64,000 nucleotides of DNA from Poecilobothrus nobilitatus (taxonomy: Eukaryota; Arthropoda; Insecta; Diptera; Dolichopodidae): the NCBI GenBank assembly GCA_947095535.1, contig OX352772.1, positions 41,125,445 through 41,189,444 on the forward strand. The letters run 5' to 3'. The translations under genes were made by a program, and so were the position numbers. The notes under the pieces were generated by a model. That model made no database searches. It was not told the origin of the DNA and saw nothing but the letters and a program-made list of their open reading frames with translations. Shown here one piece after another: positions 33,373 to 44,632 of the stretch. Numbering within the stretch: position 1 is the first letter of the stretch; each line of letters starts with the position of its first letter.

Positions 33373-36154
33373 ATGTCTTGGAAACGAACCAAATGTATTA
33401 TCTTAAGTTGCAACATTAAAACAATTTTCTGATCAGACATTTTTTGAATTTCCCAAAAAGGGTTGTGAAAAGTATATGAAAGGGTTAGAGGCAACAGAAG
33501 AATCTCGGGTGACCATAGAATCACATAAAAGACCGTACATATGCAGCAAACATTATGTAAAGTAAATGACATAGGTAAAATTTCTTTTTTATCTTTACAT
33601 AGGTTCCATTATATAATATATAATGGAATATAATGATATTAATATTAATATTAATAATATTAATATTAATAATATTAATATATATAATGTACATACATAA
33701 TGTATTTTGTTATACACAAAATTAATTATAGGAAAGAAATTTTTGAAAAGAGGTGCTATTCCGAAATTTCTAAAAGAATATAAAAGTAATTCAATTTATG
33801 ATGAAGATGATGTTTTCTTTGATAGATCAAAAGCTGTCAAAAATTACTCAAGAATTAGTTCAACATTACCTACCGAATTAATTGAAGACATTACTTTAGA
33901 AGACCTTAACAAAGCTGCTAAATTTTTATCAACTCCAAAAACAAATGACAACACTGATGTCCCTATTTGCCATAAATGCTCTAAACAACAATTGTTTTAT
34001 ATAAGAACTATTGCAAAAATTAAAAAAATTAACGAACAATTGAGGGTCAAATTAAAGAAAAATATAAAAATAAACCAAACCTTAAAAAATAAAATTAGTA
34101 AGTTAAAACATGATAAAAACTCTTTGCAACAACAAATAGGAAATTCAATTGATAAACAAATAGAAACATCTGAAAAAAAACAAATTTTAAAATATTGTCA
34201 ACCCTAATTCCTCCTAACACTAAAGGATATTTTAGCGACGACCAAAAATGGATATCCCAAGTTATTTTTTTTCGATCATCTGCCGGTTATAATTTTTTAA
34301 GGGATCAAATTGGCCTACATTTACCACATCCATCATCCTTATATAGATGAATTAAAATTAAGAGCTTATCTCCTGGAATGGATATGCATGTTTTTAATAA
34401 ATTAAAATAAATAATTGCAAAATTAACAATCAAAGAAAAAGAAGTCATTTTAGTTTTTGATGAAATGGCAGTTCAAGGTAACTTGAGCTATAATAAATGT
34501 AAAGATTTAATTGAAGGTTTTGTTGATTATGGTCCAAATGAAAGATCTAATTTGTATGCAAAATCGGCTTATGTTTTTATGGTTAGAATCATATGTGGAA
34601 AATTTAAACAACCGTTGTATTATGTTGCCTGTCCAAGCAATATACCAGCCAAACAACTTTAGATAGAATTGCTTAACTGTCTTGATATTTGCAGAAATTT
34701 AAACTTGAATGTCAGAGCATTTTGTTGTGACCAAGGCCCAACAAATCGAAGTCTTTTTAAAAATTTGAATATATCCGAAAATAATATATATGATATTTTT
34801 TTTAAATAAATATTTATTTATTTAAAAGTATCAGGAACAATTTTATTAAGTACAATCTGTCCACAAATGATGGCGAAATTAGCTGGAAAATTATCGAATA
34901 TTTATATAATACGGAAAAAGTGAACGTCACTAAAATATGTCCAAAACTAACTAGTGCTCATATTGATCCCACAGAATTTCAAAAAATGAACGTAAAATTA
35001 GCTACGCAAGTTTTAAGTAGAAGTGTTGCTTGCGGAATTGAAGTTCTGATAAAATTAAATAAATTTCCCGAGAATTTAAAAAAATTTGCAAAACCAACTG
35101 CAAACTTTATAATGAAGATGAATCGTCTCTTTGATTTTTTAAATGGAAAACCACCTTTTAAGCAAAATAAGAACACTGATTTTATAAGATAAATGAAACA
35201 ATACTTGTTGGAAATTTCTTTAATTAGGGCTAAAAAAGAAATCATTTTGTTTCAAAGGATTGTCTACTACTATAGAGAGCATTCTAAGCTTAACACAGTC
35301 ATTATTTTTTGATCATGATGACTTGTATTATATTTATATTAATAAATTAAATCAAGATCCACTTGAAAATTTTTTCGGAAAAATTGGGGCACGTAATATG
35401 AATAAAAACAATCCAAATATATCTGAATTTAGTTGTTTATTTGCAAAAATTGTTTCATTAAATATTTTATTTAAATCCAAATTTTCCAATTGCGAAGATG
35501 ATGATTCTGAATTTCTGCAACTCGATTTTAATGTTATTTTGCAAATTGACGAAGAAGATTTTATGAATTTAAATCGGGAAGAAAATCGACTAGATGATCC
35601 CCTTGATCTTGTTGATAGTTATGAAAATTATAATTCCGAAAATTATTTATCTAGCGTAGACAGTGAAAATGTAATTTCAATAAAAGTCCCAGATACCACA
35701 GATGTTGCAACAAGATTTTTTGCAGGATACTGCCTGTTAAAATATTTAAAAAAATAGGTAAAAGTTGTGAGAATTGTTGTAAAATTATCAAAAGTATGAA
35801 TATGACGGAAATTTCAATTAAATTGAAGGAATATGATAACTTAAGTAAATATCCAGTTCTAACATGGCCTTCACAAAAATTTTTTGAAATATGTCGCCTA
35901 CATGTGAATACTTTTGCCAAATATTTTCAACAACTACCATACGAACAAGATATTTAAAACAAAATATTGTGAAACAATGTATTAAAATCACAAATATTCA
36001 TTTTCCTGATTGGTTCGATATGAGTAATGAATGTTGTTATGAGCATCGAATAATAATAATAGATTTCTTAATAGTGGTTTTATTATGGAAAAATAGTAAA
36101 TGGGTTCTTGATAATAAAAATAAGCAACCAAAAAACAAAATTAAAAAATTATAA
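33373..36154 (+). pseudogene. P-element/THAP9-type transposase
   Basis: An N-terminal THAP (C2CH) finger starts at ATG 33373: TKCIILSCN, SDIFFEFPKK after a frameshift, and RPYICSKHYVK. An intron-like gap (donor GTAAAT near 33562, acceptor TTATAG at about 33731) leads to KKFLKRGAIPKFLKEYKS. A coiled-coil-like Lys/Asn/Leu stretch (34000-34190) follows. The catalytic part begins FSDDQKWISQVIFFRSSAGYN (34230) and carries VFDEMAVQGNLSYN (34455), LYYVACPSNIPAKQL and CCDQGPTNRSLF (34722). The C-terminal block is LNQDPLENFFGKIGARNMN (35347), followed by NPNISEF. Known: these are the ordered motifs of P-element and THAP9 transposases. At least six frameshifts or stops occur. Confidence 0.88.
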
Positions 36155-36471
36155 AATGTTATGAATGTTTATATTTTTATTAAAAACTTACTACATAATT
36201 TACTGGGTACACTATGAACATATTTTCTAAAAAACATTTTTTTATATTTAAAAAAATTATTTTAATTGTATATACTCTTATGTACATACATACATATTAT
36301 TTTTATTTATTAAAATTTCCATATTTTCCAATACACTGGCATTTTTCTAATATTATATATAAAATTTGATTTATTTGATTTTAACGTACAAACGAAAAAA
36401 AAAGCTTAATTCTTTTAATTTTTATTTTTGTGAGCTTTTTGTCAGTTTATTAGAGGCATCCACTTGCAAAC
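36155..36471. other. AT-rich spacer
   Basis: No gene seen; likely 3' flank of the P-type element and 5' flank of the next one. Confidence 0.4.
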
Positions 36472-36660
36472 AACGCCTTATCCACTTTAAAAAAAAAATT
36501 AAATATCGATGGCAAACGCTTGCTTAAATTATACAGAATAGTTTGTCGTTGAATACACCTTCATATTACGCTTTATCCCTTTATAATTTCAAATCGAAAA
36601 TCAATTACAATGTCAAAACACGCTTTATCCATATATTCTCCACTGTCAACCGTTTCATCC
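36472..36660. repeat. Repeated CGCTTTATCC motif upstream of the DGC-GQNKN gene
   Basis: AACGCCTTATCC (36472), TACGCTTTATCC (36567), CACGCTTTATCC (36619) and ACCGTTTCATCC (36649) occur in the same orientation within 190 bases, about 230 bases before the gene's ATG. The repetition resembles subterminal transposase-binding repeats. No TIR was found. Confidence 0.5.
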
Positions 36661-36886
36661 ATTTTAACCGTTTATTTAAATTTAAATTAACCGCGATTTA
36701 TTTAAATGTTTAGTAGGCTATGTTTTTGAAAAAGTTTGAAAAAGTGGTTGCAATTATGTTTCTTTTTAAGTTAAAATATTTAAATAAATCTAATTTGAAA
36801 TTAAATTTTGAAGTGATAAGTTATTATTAAATTAATATTCAAATTAAATTATTATTAAATTTTAACATATTGAAGTAAAATAAAAT

Positions 36887-38150
36887 ATGGAAAATAACAG
36901 AAAAATAACCAGTGTTGATGTTGGAAAAGGTCGAAAAAAATTAGTAAATAAAATAAATTGGAAACGTGGCGTAGAAAAACTAAAAAGGTAAAATTTTCTA
37001 AAGATTAAATTTCTCCCTATTAAATTTTTATAACAATATCTAATGAATTTAGGAATTCATCAACAAAGATACCAGAATTGTCAGCGTGTAAACATAAAAA
37101 GTCCGTATTTTATTGTTCTTCTTTAAAACAAGAAGATATAATAAAGTTTAATAAGAATTTTTATAAAAATATAACGAAAATTGAGCAAGACAATTTCATT
37201 TTAAAATATACTTCCCAAAGTTTTCCAAAACGTTTTCGTGCTGTGAAACCTAATAGCACTAGAAAGGAAATGATTGTAAAATATTTTATTCGTGTTAGAA
37301 GAAATGGGCGTTTTGAAAACAAGTGTGTCAAAAAGCTTTTTCTGAAATAATTGGCATTGGTAAGGATCGTATAAAAGGCGTATGCAAAAGATTTAAACTA
37401 TCTGCTGAAAACCCAAAGGAAAACAGAGGCGGTGATCGTCATTTTCCCAGATATGAAAATAAAAGAGAAAAAATTAAACAATATATTGAGGAACTGAACG
37501 CTGTAGAATCTCATTATTGCAGGAGAAAATCAACACGATTGTATTTGTCATCTAATTTAAATATTAGACTTCTTTGGACATCATATAATAATTTAAACCA
37601 GGACTATTCCGTAAAATACGAATTTTTTCGGAAAATTTTTGTCACTGATTATAATATAAGTTTTAAAAGTCCAGCAACCGATGTTTGTTCGGAATGCCAA
37701 TTTTTAAAAACGTCATTAACTAAACCAAATTTAACATCAAGAGAAAAAGTTGAAATAATGACAAAATTTGGAGTACACAAATTAAAGGCTGGTGCTTTTA
37801 AAGAAATTATTCGAAAAGAGGATTCCAAAGTACAAAAATATTCGTTTGATTGTCAAAAAAATCTCATTCTCCCAAAGCTTCAAGATCAGGCAGCTTATTA
37901 CTTAAGACAATTATACTCATACAATTTTACCATTTGTAAAGAAACTTCAAACGCTTCACAAAATAAAGATTCGGTAACCATATATAGTTGGTTAGAAAAT
38001 GAATTTCCAAAAAGCTCAAATGAAATCGTATCTGCAGTGTACTATTACTTAACACATGCAGAATTAACACAAAATAATTAATCTATTGAATTATTTGCTG
38101 ATGGCTGTCCAGGACATAATAAAAATTCCGCCATGATAACAATGCTATGT
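36887..38150 (+). pseudogene. DGC-GQNKN family protein with intron, uncharacterised, 3' end replaced by hAT
   Basis: Exon 1 starts at ATG 36887 (MENNRKITSVDVGKGRKK). GT at 36988 and AG at 37051-37052 bound a 65-base intron; joining gives KLKRNSSTKIPELSACKHKK in phase. The frame shifts once near 37320. Then VCQKAFSEIIGIGKDRI (37320-37370), a RGGDRHFPRYENKREKI stretch, NAVESHYCRRKSTRLYLSSN, a DVCSECQF zinc-pair-like motif (37685) and, after one stop at 38079, ELFADGCPGHNKNSAMI (38090-38140). From memory, insects carry many proteins with this order and an F-x-D-N/G-C-x-G-Q-N-K-N motif, of unknown function; the Asp could be catalytic in an RNase-H-like fold. I infer a transposase-like mobile gene. 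Confidence 0.65.
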
Positions 38151-39100
38151 TCAACAGCACGTTCTGCTTTAATACACAGACGCTTTAAATCTTTTTTAGA
38201 GGAAATTGAAGCGGAGTATGGAAGTTTACTGTTGCACTCTGAAGTTCGATGGTTAAGCAGAGGAAAGGTGCTTAATAGATTTGTAGCTTGCTTTGATGCA
38301 ATACAAATATTTCTAGTTGTAATTGGAGAAAATTATACCGAGCTTGATGATAAGAAATGGTTCTTAAAACTTCTGTTCTTAACTGATATAATGAACCATT
38401 ATAATGAATTTAACAAACGACTTCAGGGTAACGGCCACACAATTTTAAAATTATATGAAGAATGGAAGAGTTTTTGCTCAAAATTAGTTTTATTTGAAAT
38501 GGATATAAAAAATCGTAAATTTAACTATTTCTTACATATAAAAACTCAAGAAGAAAAACGAAATGTTGATGATTTCGATGTAAAGACATTTGAGTCTTAT
38601 ATTAATAGCATGAAAGACAAATTTGAAAATAGATTTCAAACTTTTAAAAAGCACGGTCCAATGTTTGCGTTTATAAGGCGGATGATGTAATTGATGAAAC
38701 TATTTTAGATTTACAATATTTTGAGCTTCTTGAAATCACCAATTTTAGCCTAGAGCTGATTGATTTAAGAAGTTCAACTTTATGGAAGGATAAATTTAAA
38801 ACCTTACGTGGAGATTTAGAGAAAACGGAAGAAAATCATCTTGATATGATATCTACGTGCTGGGCATCTCTTCCAACAAAATTCACATGTATCAAAAAAG
38901 TTCAATTTGCTCTTTTATCTGCGTTTGGCTCAAGCTATAATTGTGAACAAACATTTTCACAAATGAAATATATTTTAAATAAAAACAGGACCAATTTGAC
39001 TACTGAGCATTCTGATGAATGTGTTCGGCTTAAAATGTCAAAATATGAACCAGACTTATCCAAATTAACTTCAACAGTACAGCATCATGGAAGCCATTGA
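38150..39100 (+). pseudogene. hAT transposase C-terminal half, ZBED5-like (hAT-C)
   Basis: From about 38150 the same open frame reads RSALIHRRFKSFLEEIEAEY, then LLLHSEVRWLSRGKVLNRF and LLFLTDIMNHYNEFNKRLQG. A frameshift at about 38690 leads to ILDLQYFELLEITNFSLELI (38700-38760), then LLSAFGSSYNCEQTFSQMKY and LTTEHSDECVRLKMSKY to the stop after HHGSH. Known: the LLH-S/T-EVRWLSRGKVL block and the S-x-Y-x-C-E-x-x-F-S hATC block are typical of ZBED5/GTF2IRD2-related hATs, the same group as hAT-E at 58165. The BED finger and the two catalytic Asp blocks are absent. Confidence 0.85.
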
Positions 39101-39334
39101 TTTCGCCTACTGATAGCAATTAAAATATTAAATGTTATTTTTGTTGTTTTTTGATTTATTTTTACTATTGTGTACTGAATTTATCCAATTTATGTTTATA
39201 TAAAATTTATTTTGCTTGATAATAAATGAACTAACTTTTGGTTTAACTATTTTTTTTAAATTACTTTCATATAAAATTGCCACTGACCCGCTACGAGTTT
39301 AAAAAAATCTAATCTTAGACGAATTTTACCCATG

Positions 39335-39358
39335 ACCAAAAAAGTTTGCCGACCGCTG
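39335..39358. repeat. Right TIR of hAT-C
   Basis: On the other strand the end reads CAGCGGTCGGCAAACTTTTT, clearly like the hAT-E end CAGCGGTTCTCAAACTTTTT. No matching left end was found, in agreement with the loss of the 5' half. Confidence 0.7.
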
Positions 39359-39385
39359 CCCTATACTTTAGGTGTAGGGTATAAA
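39359..39385. repeat. Isolated DINE-like terminal hairpin
   Basis: CCCTATACTTTAGGTGTAGGGTAT matches the right end of the DINE-like element at 52015-52045. It sits directly after the hAT-C end. Confidence 0.6.
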
Positions 39386-39551
39386 AATTAAAAACTAATT
39401 ATAGTAGGAAGAATTTTAAGTACAATAATTTTCATAAATTTCATGTACAATCCTTTTGAATTATCATTTTAAAGAAAATTTTGATAACTATTTTAAAAAA
39501 TTGCACTATGGCAGCACCTGTCAAAAATACCATAGTATTAGAAAATGATTG
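39386..39551. repeat. Dispersed repeat, copy 1 (partner at 46473-46642)
   Basis: About 166 bases, from AATTAAAAACTAATTATAG to GAAAATGATTG, are almost identical to 46473-46642 (for example GCACTATGGCAGCACCTG in both). The Tigger element begins 30 bases after it. Confidence 0.85.
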
Positions 39552-39580
39552 CGGCCATTTAAGTAAAATTATTTTGTTTG

Positions 39581-41501
39581 CAGTAATACCCCGTGTTACG
39601 TACACTCGTTTTACGAACACTCGCACTTACGTACATTTCATTTTTGTCCCCATTTGCCCATTATACGTACAATGATTCACACTTACGTACAAGTACATTT
39701 TTTTACTTACATTTTTTCTAGTTTTGCAATTTATGGAAAAAAAAATTATGTACTAGAATAACAAATTGTGAATGTACACTTGTAACAACGTGTTTTTGTA
39801 TGTGTGTACATTATTTCTATGAAACCTAAATTTTGTTATGAGTGAATGCATGTAGAAACAACTCAAAACAAAATCTATGTAAAGTGAAATAAGAACAAAA
39901 ACGAAACTTTTGTAGTAATTAATCAATATAAAAACTTTTATTTCTAAAGAAGAAACGACTATGCCAGGATATAAAGTAAATAAAGAGAGAATTACTCTTT
40001 TATTAGGTGGTAATGCCGCAGGAACGTATAAACTTAAACCCATGCTTTTGCATCGCTATGAAAACTCTAGAGCGTTAAAGAACTATGCGAAAGATAAACT
40101 GCCAGTCTACTATAGATCTAACCCTAAAGCATGGGTTACTGCATATATTTTTGAGGAATGGTTTAACAAATGTTTTACAGCTGAAGTTAAAGAATATTGT
40201 AGAAGCAGAAAAATACCGTATAAAATTTTATTAGTTATCGATAATGCTCTCGGTCATCCGCAAAATTTAGGCAACGATAATATTCGAGTTGAATTTTTAC
40301 CTCCAAACACCACATCTATCCTTCAACCCATGGACCAGTGTGTTATCGCGTCATTTAAACTGAACTATTTAAAAAAGACATTCAGTAAAATAATTGCTGC
40401 AATTGACAGTAAAGAAGGTTCCGGTAGGGAAGTTTTAAAAAAAAGTTTGGGCGGAATACAATATTTTAGATTGCATAAAAATAATTCGAGACACCTGGAA
40501 TGATATTTCAGTTTCTACAATGAAAGAGGCTTGGAATAAATTATTTCCGCAGGAAACAAACGATAGGGAAGATTTCGAAGATAATAACGCTGAAATCATT
40601 GGCAATATTGTAGATATGGCGCAACATCTTGAGTTAGAAGTAGATTCAAATGATGTAGTTCAACTTGTAGCATCCTACGATGAACCTCTCAACAATGAAG
40701 ATCTTTTAGAATTAAATGAACAGATACAACCTGAAAATTTAGAATGCAATGTCGCAGAAAAATCCACTCAATCTGAAGGACTAACAATCAAAATTTTATC
40801 AGATGCTTTCCAATGTTTTCAAAATGGAATGGCTCTTTTTGAAAAATACGATCCAGATTTTGAGAGGAGTTCAAAGGTTAACAAAGACATTATGGACGCA
40901 TATTCCTGTTATTCAGAATTATACAGGGAAATGAAAAAACATAGTAAACAAACCTCTTTAAAAGATTGTTTTGCTACAAAAACTATATCACCTAGCTCAA
41001 AATCAAAAGAAAATCGGAATTTGGCATCCACTTCAGGAAGTCGCAAGACTTTTTCAATAAGTTCATCTACATCTCCTGACTCACCAGCAAAAAAGCGTTT
41101 AGCGGTTGATTACATCACTTATGAAGATGATACATCATTCTCTACGTCATCGAGCAATTAAATTTGAATTACAACATTATTTATATTTAAATTATGTATT
41201 GATGAATTTTGAAGTTTATGTTTATTTTTAAGTTTTGTTTAATATGTATGTATATGAATTTGTTTTTTGTTTTGTTTATTTAATATATGTTAAGTATTAA
41301 ATATAGTATAAAAAAGTATGAAATAAAAATATAAAACTACATACATAATATCCCTCTTTTTGTTTTTATTTATATATTTATTGTTTTAGTTTGTTTCAAA
41401 CATATTATTCATCAATAAAAGCAGTAGATTCATTTTACGTACATTTTTGTTTTACGTACACGCTCCGATCCCAAAGTGTACGTAAGTGCAGGGTATTACT
41501 G
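39581..41501 (+). mobile_element. Tigger/pogo-type transposon with both TIRs, 1921 bases
   Basis: Left end CAGTAATACCCCGTGTTACG; right end on the other strand CAGTAATACCCTGCACTTAC, and both continue with GTACAC. Further TTACGTAC words are repeated inside each end. The right flank is TA as expected; the left flank is TG, so one base of the TA duplication has mutated. Known: Tigger ends start CAG and target TA. The inner gene lacks its DNA-binding half. Confidence 0.9.
39961..41161 (+). pseudogene. Tigger/pogo DDE transposase lacking its DNA-binding domain
   Basis: The frame starts at 39961 with GYKVNKERITLLLGGNAAGT, the middle of the DDE domain. It holds LPVYYRSNPKAWVTAYIFEEW, then the second catalytic Asp in LLVIDNALGHP (about 40232) and FLPPNTTSILQPMDQCVIAS with the last D (MDQ). 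An indel in an eight-A run near 40440 shifts the frame; the C-terminus continues DTWNDISVSTMKEAWNKLFP into 40520-41161. The tail is Ser-rich and has QTSLKDCF at 40949-40972, like a PCNA-binding box. The helix-turn-helix/CENP-B part and the first Asp (N-x-D-E) are missing; 39600-39960 holds no coding remains. Confidence 0.9.
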
Positions 41502-41549
41502 TATATGGAGAATTACAAAAATTTACAATTAAAAATAAATAAAAAAATA

Positions 41550-41895
41550 AGGTACTGTGAAATCTGAAAATTTCTAATGTCATTAAATTACCAATTTTTG
41601 TAATATAATGACGTTAAATTTTTATTTGGTTTTGATAATGACATTTGATCTGTTTTTAGCTTTATTCAATTTTTATCAGTTCTTGTATTTGGGCGCTATA
41701 AAATTGGATTTATTGGATTTATTATAAAAAATGTATATTATTTATTATTAGAATTTGGACGAATTAACAAAAACAATTAAGTAGACATATAATATAAATA
41801 CATTTTATAAGATATATAAATGATACATATAATATACATAAGTAATATCTAGGTGCAATACATATAAGTAATACTTTTAATATACATAAACATAT

Positions 41896-41988
<93 letters not shown>

Positions 41989-42250
41989 ATATATATAAAT
42001 ATATATACATATATAGTTTTCTATATAAATTTTTTTTAGGATCAATCAATCAATCAGTATATCAATCAGTATAAAATGAGGAAATGTTTCGAACATTATT
42101 TTGAAGTCGAAGAACTATGAGGAGATGGACATTTTTTGGAATAGAGGAGTTCCACGTGAGGAACAAAATAAATCAACTCCGTAGTAATTATTAGAAATAA
42201 TTATACTTTATAATAGAAAATAATAAATAATAAAGAAATAATATAACAAT
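41550..42250. repeat. AT-rich duplicated block, copy 1
   Basis: Contains GGGCGCTATAAAATTGGATT at about 41692, a long TA microsatellite at 41893-41994, the words GTTTTCTATA and ATCAATCAATCA, and ATTATTTTGAAGTCGAAGAA at about 42098. Copies follow at 42700-43025 (partial) and 43530-44370. Confidence 0.8.
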
Positions 42251-42699
42251 AGAAATAATAAAGATTAATATTAAGAATATTTTTTTTATATAAATTATCA
42301 ATATATGAATTAATATTAATTATACTAAATGCAAATCCATACAAACTAATAAATACATTAGTTTCACATAAAAATACAAACTAACAAATCTTTGCAAGTA
42401 GTTTTTACTTATTTCTAATATTGTCTTCATATCGTCGGTATACTGCAAAAACAACCTAAGTCCAAAATGGAGTTATTTATGAAGAAAAATGTAAACATAT
42501 ATTTTATAGTTTGCAAAAACACTCTAAGTACTTCTTTTATAAATTACAAATATTACATATTCTATTATTTCATATAACCTAAATCCAATTTCCTAACATA
42601 AGTTCAAGTGCACTTAAGTTTTTTTTGCAGTAAAAATTTGTAATATAATTTAAAAATCGTCGTTAAAAAAGAAATACTTAGTTCACAATAATATTATGA
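42251..42699. other. AT-rich spacer between duplicated blocks
   Basis: No gene and no clear repeat seen. Confidence 0.4.
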
Positions 42700-43025
42700 T
42701 TTGTCTTTTGGCCTTGGCAAAGTGTTTTGTAAAAATTGGATTTAGTGGATTTATATAATAAAAATTAGATTTATTATAAAAAATGGATATATTTATTATT
42801 AGATTTGGACGAAATAACAAAAAAAAATAAGTAGACATATAATATAAATATATTTTATAAGCTATAAATGACAAATATAATATACATAAATAATATCTAG
42901 GTTCAATACATATAAGTAATATCTTTATATACATAAATATATTTATATATTGGTATATATAAATATATATACAACTATATAGTTTTCTATAACAATTTTT
43001 TTTAGAATCAATCAATCAATTTAGA
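42700..43025. repeat. AT-rich duplicated block, copy 2 (partial)
   Basis: Matches copy 1 from AAATTGGATTTAGTGG through GGACGAA-TAACAAAAA, AAGTAGACATATAATATAAA and TATAGTTTTCTATA to ATCAATCAATTTAG. Confidence 0.8.
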
Positions 43026-43529
43026 TGCAGAAAAAAACCAAAAAAATTATTTCTTTCATGCGTTATTTTGTCTTTTATAGAGTAATTGTAAATGCTAAAT
43101 GTTAAGTTATTCTATTGTAAGTTTTAAAATGTTTGTGTTTGCATTAATAATATTTGTGTTTGTGTTAATAATATTTGTGTTTACATTAAAAAATGAAGGG
43201 CTATTCTGACCGTGGGTCAATAAAAACATTGTGTGATAACGTAACTAAATCTAGTAAATCTAATGGTTTGTAAATTTCTATTTTCTATTTCTAATAAATT
43301 TCTATCTAAGATTTCTATCTAGTATTTAAATATTTTTCGGTGTATAAAATTTCTTTTTCATATCTATTAAAAGAATTAGCGGTTTTTAAATTTACATTGA
43401 AAGAAAAGTAACTTAGCAATTAGACTAACTAATGTTTCATACCCTTTGGTAGAATCAACCGAAATATTTAAAATTTAAAAATAGAAAGCTCTTATATTTT
43501 TTATGTTTCATCTGTCATCTCAAAACATT
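43026..43529. other. AT-rich spacer
   Basis: A short tandem of GTTTGTGTTAATAATATTT occurs at about 43130-43190. No gene seen. Confidence 0.4.
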
Positions 43530-44370
43530 TTACTGTGAAATCTGAAAAAAATCATTAATTTAGCAATTTCTTAGTTTGGAATTTTAATTACATTTATTTT
43601 GTTTATAGTTTTATTCAATTTTTATCTGTTCTTGAATTTGGGCGCTATAAAATTGGATTTATTGAATTATTATAAAAATTGAATTTAGTGGATTTATTAT
43701 AAAAAATGGATATTATTTATTATTAGAATTTTGACGAATTAACAAAAAAAATTAAGTAGTAAGTATATTAATATACATACATGATATATATAATCATATA
43801 TATATTGATATATATAAATATTGATATATATATTGATATATATAATGAATATTAATGGAGATGTAATATGGAAATTATTTATTATTAGAATTTGGATGAA
43901 TTAACAAAAAAAATTAAGTAGCAAGTATATTAATATACATAAATATACACATATACATCTATATATATATATATATATTGATATACATAAATATTGATAT
44001 ATTTATGTATATATATATATATATCAATATATATATCATTGATATATATATATATATCAATATATATCAATAAAAATTGATATATATATATAAATATACA
44101 TACATATATAGTTTTCTATAACAATTTTTTAGGAATCAATCATTCAATTTAGATGCAGAAACATACCAAAAAAATTATGGGCACGGACCTTCTTCGTTTT
44201 ATACAGGAGTACAAAATGAGGAAATGTCTGTGGAATGCAAGCAACCCCTCAAGAACATTATTTTGAAGTCGAAGAATTATGAGGGGATGGCCACGATTTT
44301 TGGAATAGAGAAGTTCTAAGTGAAGAAAAAAATTATACTTTATAATAGAAAATAATAAATAAGAAAGAAT
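43530..44370. repeat. AT-rich duplicated block, copy 3 with an internal duplication
   Basis: TACTGTGAAATCTGAAAAA (43532) and TTTGGGCGCTATAAAATTGG (43637) match copy 1, as does the right part ATTATTTTGAAGTCGAAGAA (44260). The middle TTATTTATTATTAGAATTT to AAGTAG segment is present twice (about 43710 and 43873). TA-rich microsatellites fill 43795-44100. Confidence 0.8.
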
Positions 44371-44380
44371 TGCCTCAGAA

Positions 44381-44632
44381 TTGTCACTTAACTCGGCACC
44401 CAAATCAATATTAGAAGAATTTGAGTTTGATTATTTTGAAGAAAAAAATCTAGTATTATCTAGTAGTGGTAAACATTTAAAAAAATGTTTTTTCTTTGAA
44501 AATAATAATTTTTACCGTTACAGATTCAGAACTTTTTCAAACAGTGGTAGTGAATTATCAATTGGAAAAGGAGATAATCCAAAAAGTCGGTCTTTAGTAG
44601 AACAGAAACTAATTAAGAACCTAGAGACATGA
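44381..44632 (+). CDS. Small unknown ORF, 83 residues
   Basis: The frame starts MSLNSAPKSILEEFEFDYFEE and continues with aromatic and basic residues to KLIKNLET. I do not recognise the family. The following 44640-44800 has further short open bits (FVSTKDMREVEEINLMEQRN in another frame), so it could be the broken end of a longer gene. Its place just beside a repeat copy suggests another mobile-element remnant, but nothing proves coding. Confidence 0.25.
   Translation: MSLNSAPKSILEEFEFDYFEEKNLVLSSSGKHLKKCFFFENNNFYRYRFRTFSNSGSELSIGKGDNPKSRSLVEQKLIKNLET

Noticed and set aside
41764..43015. Tyr/Ile-rich minus-strand frames (93 and 110 codons)
   Set aside because: They are translations of TA microsatellites and their flanks in the duplicated block.
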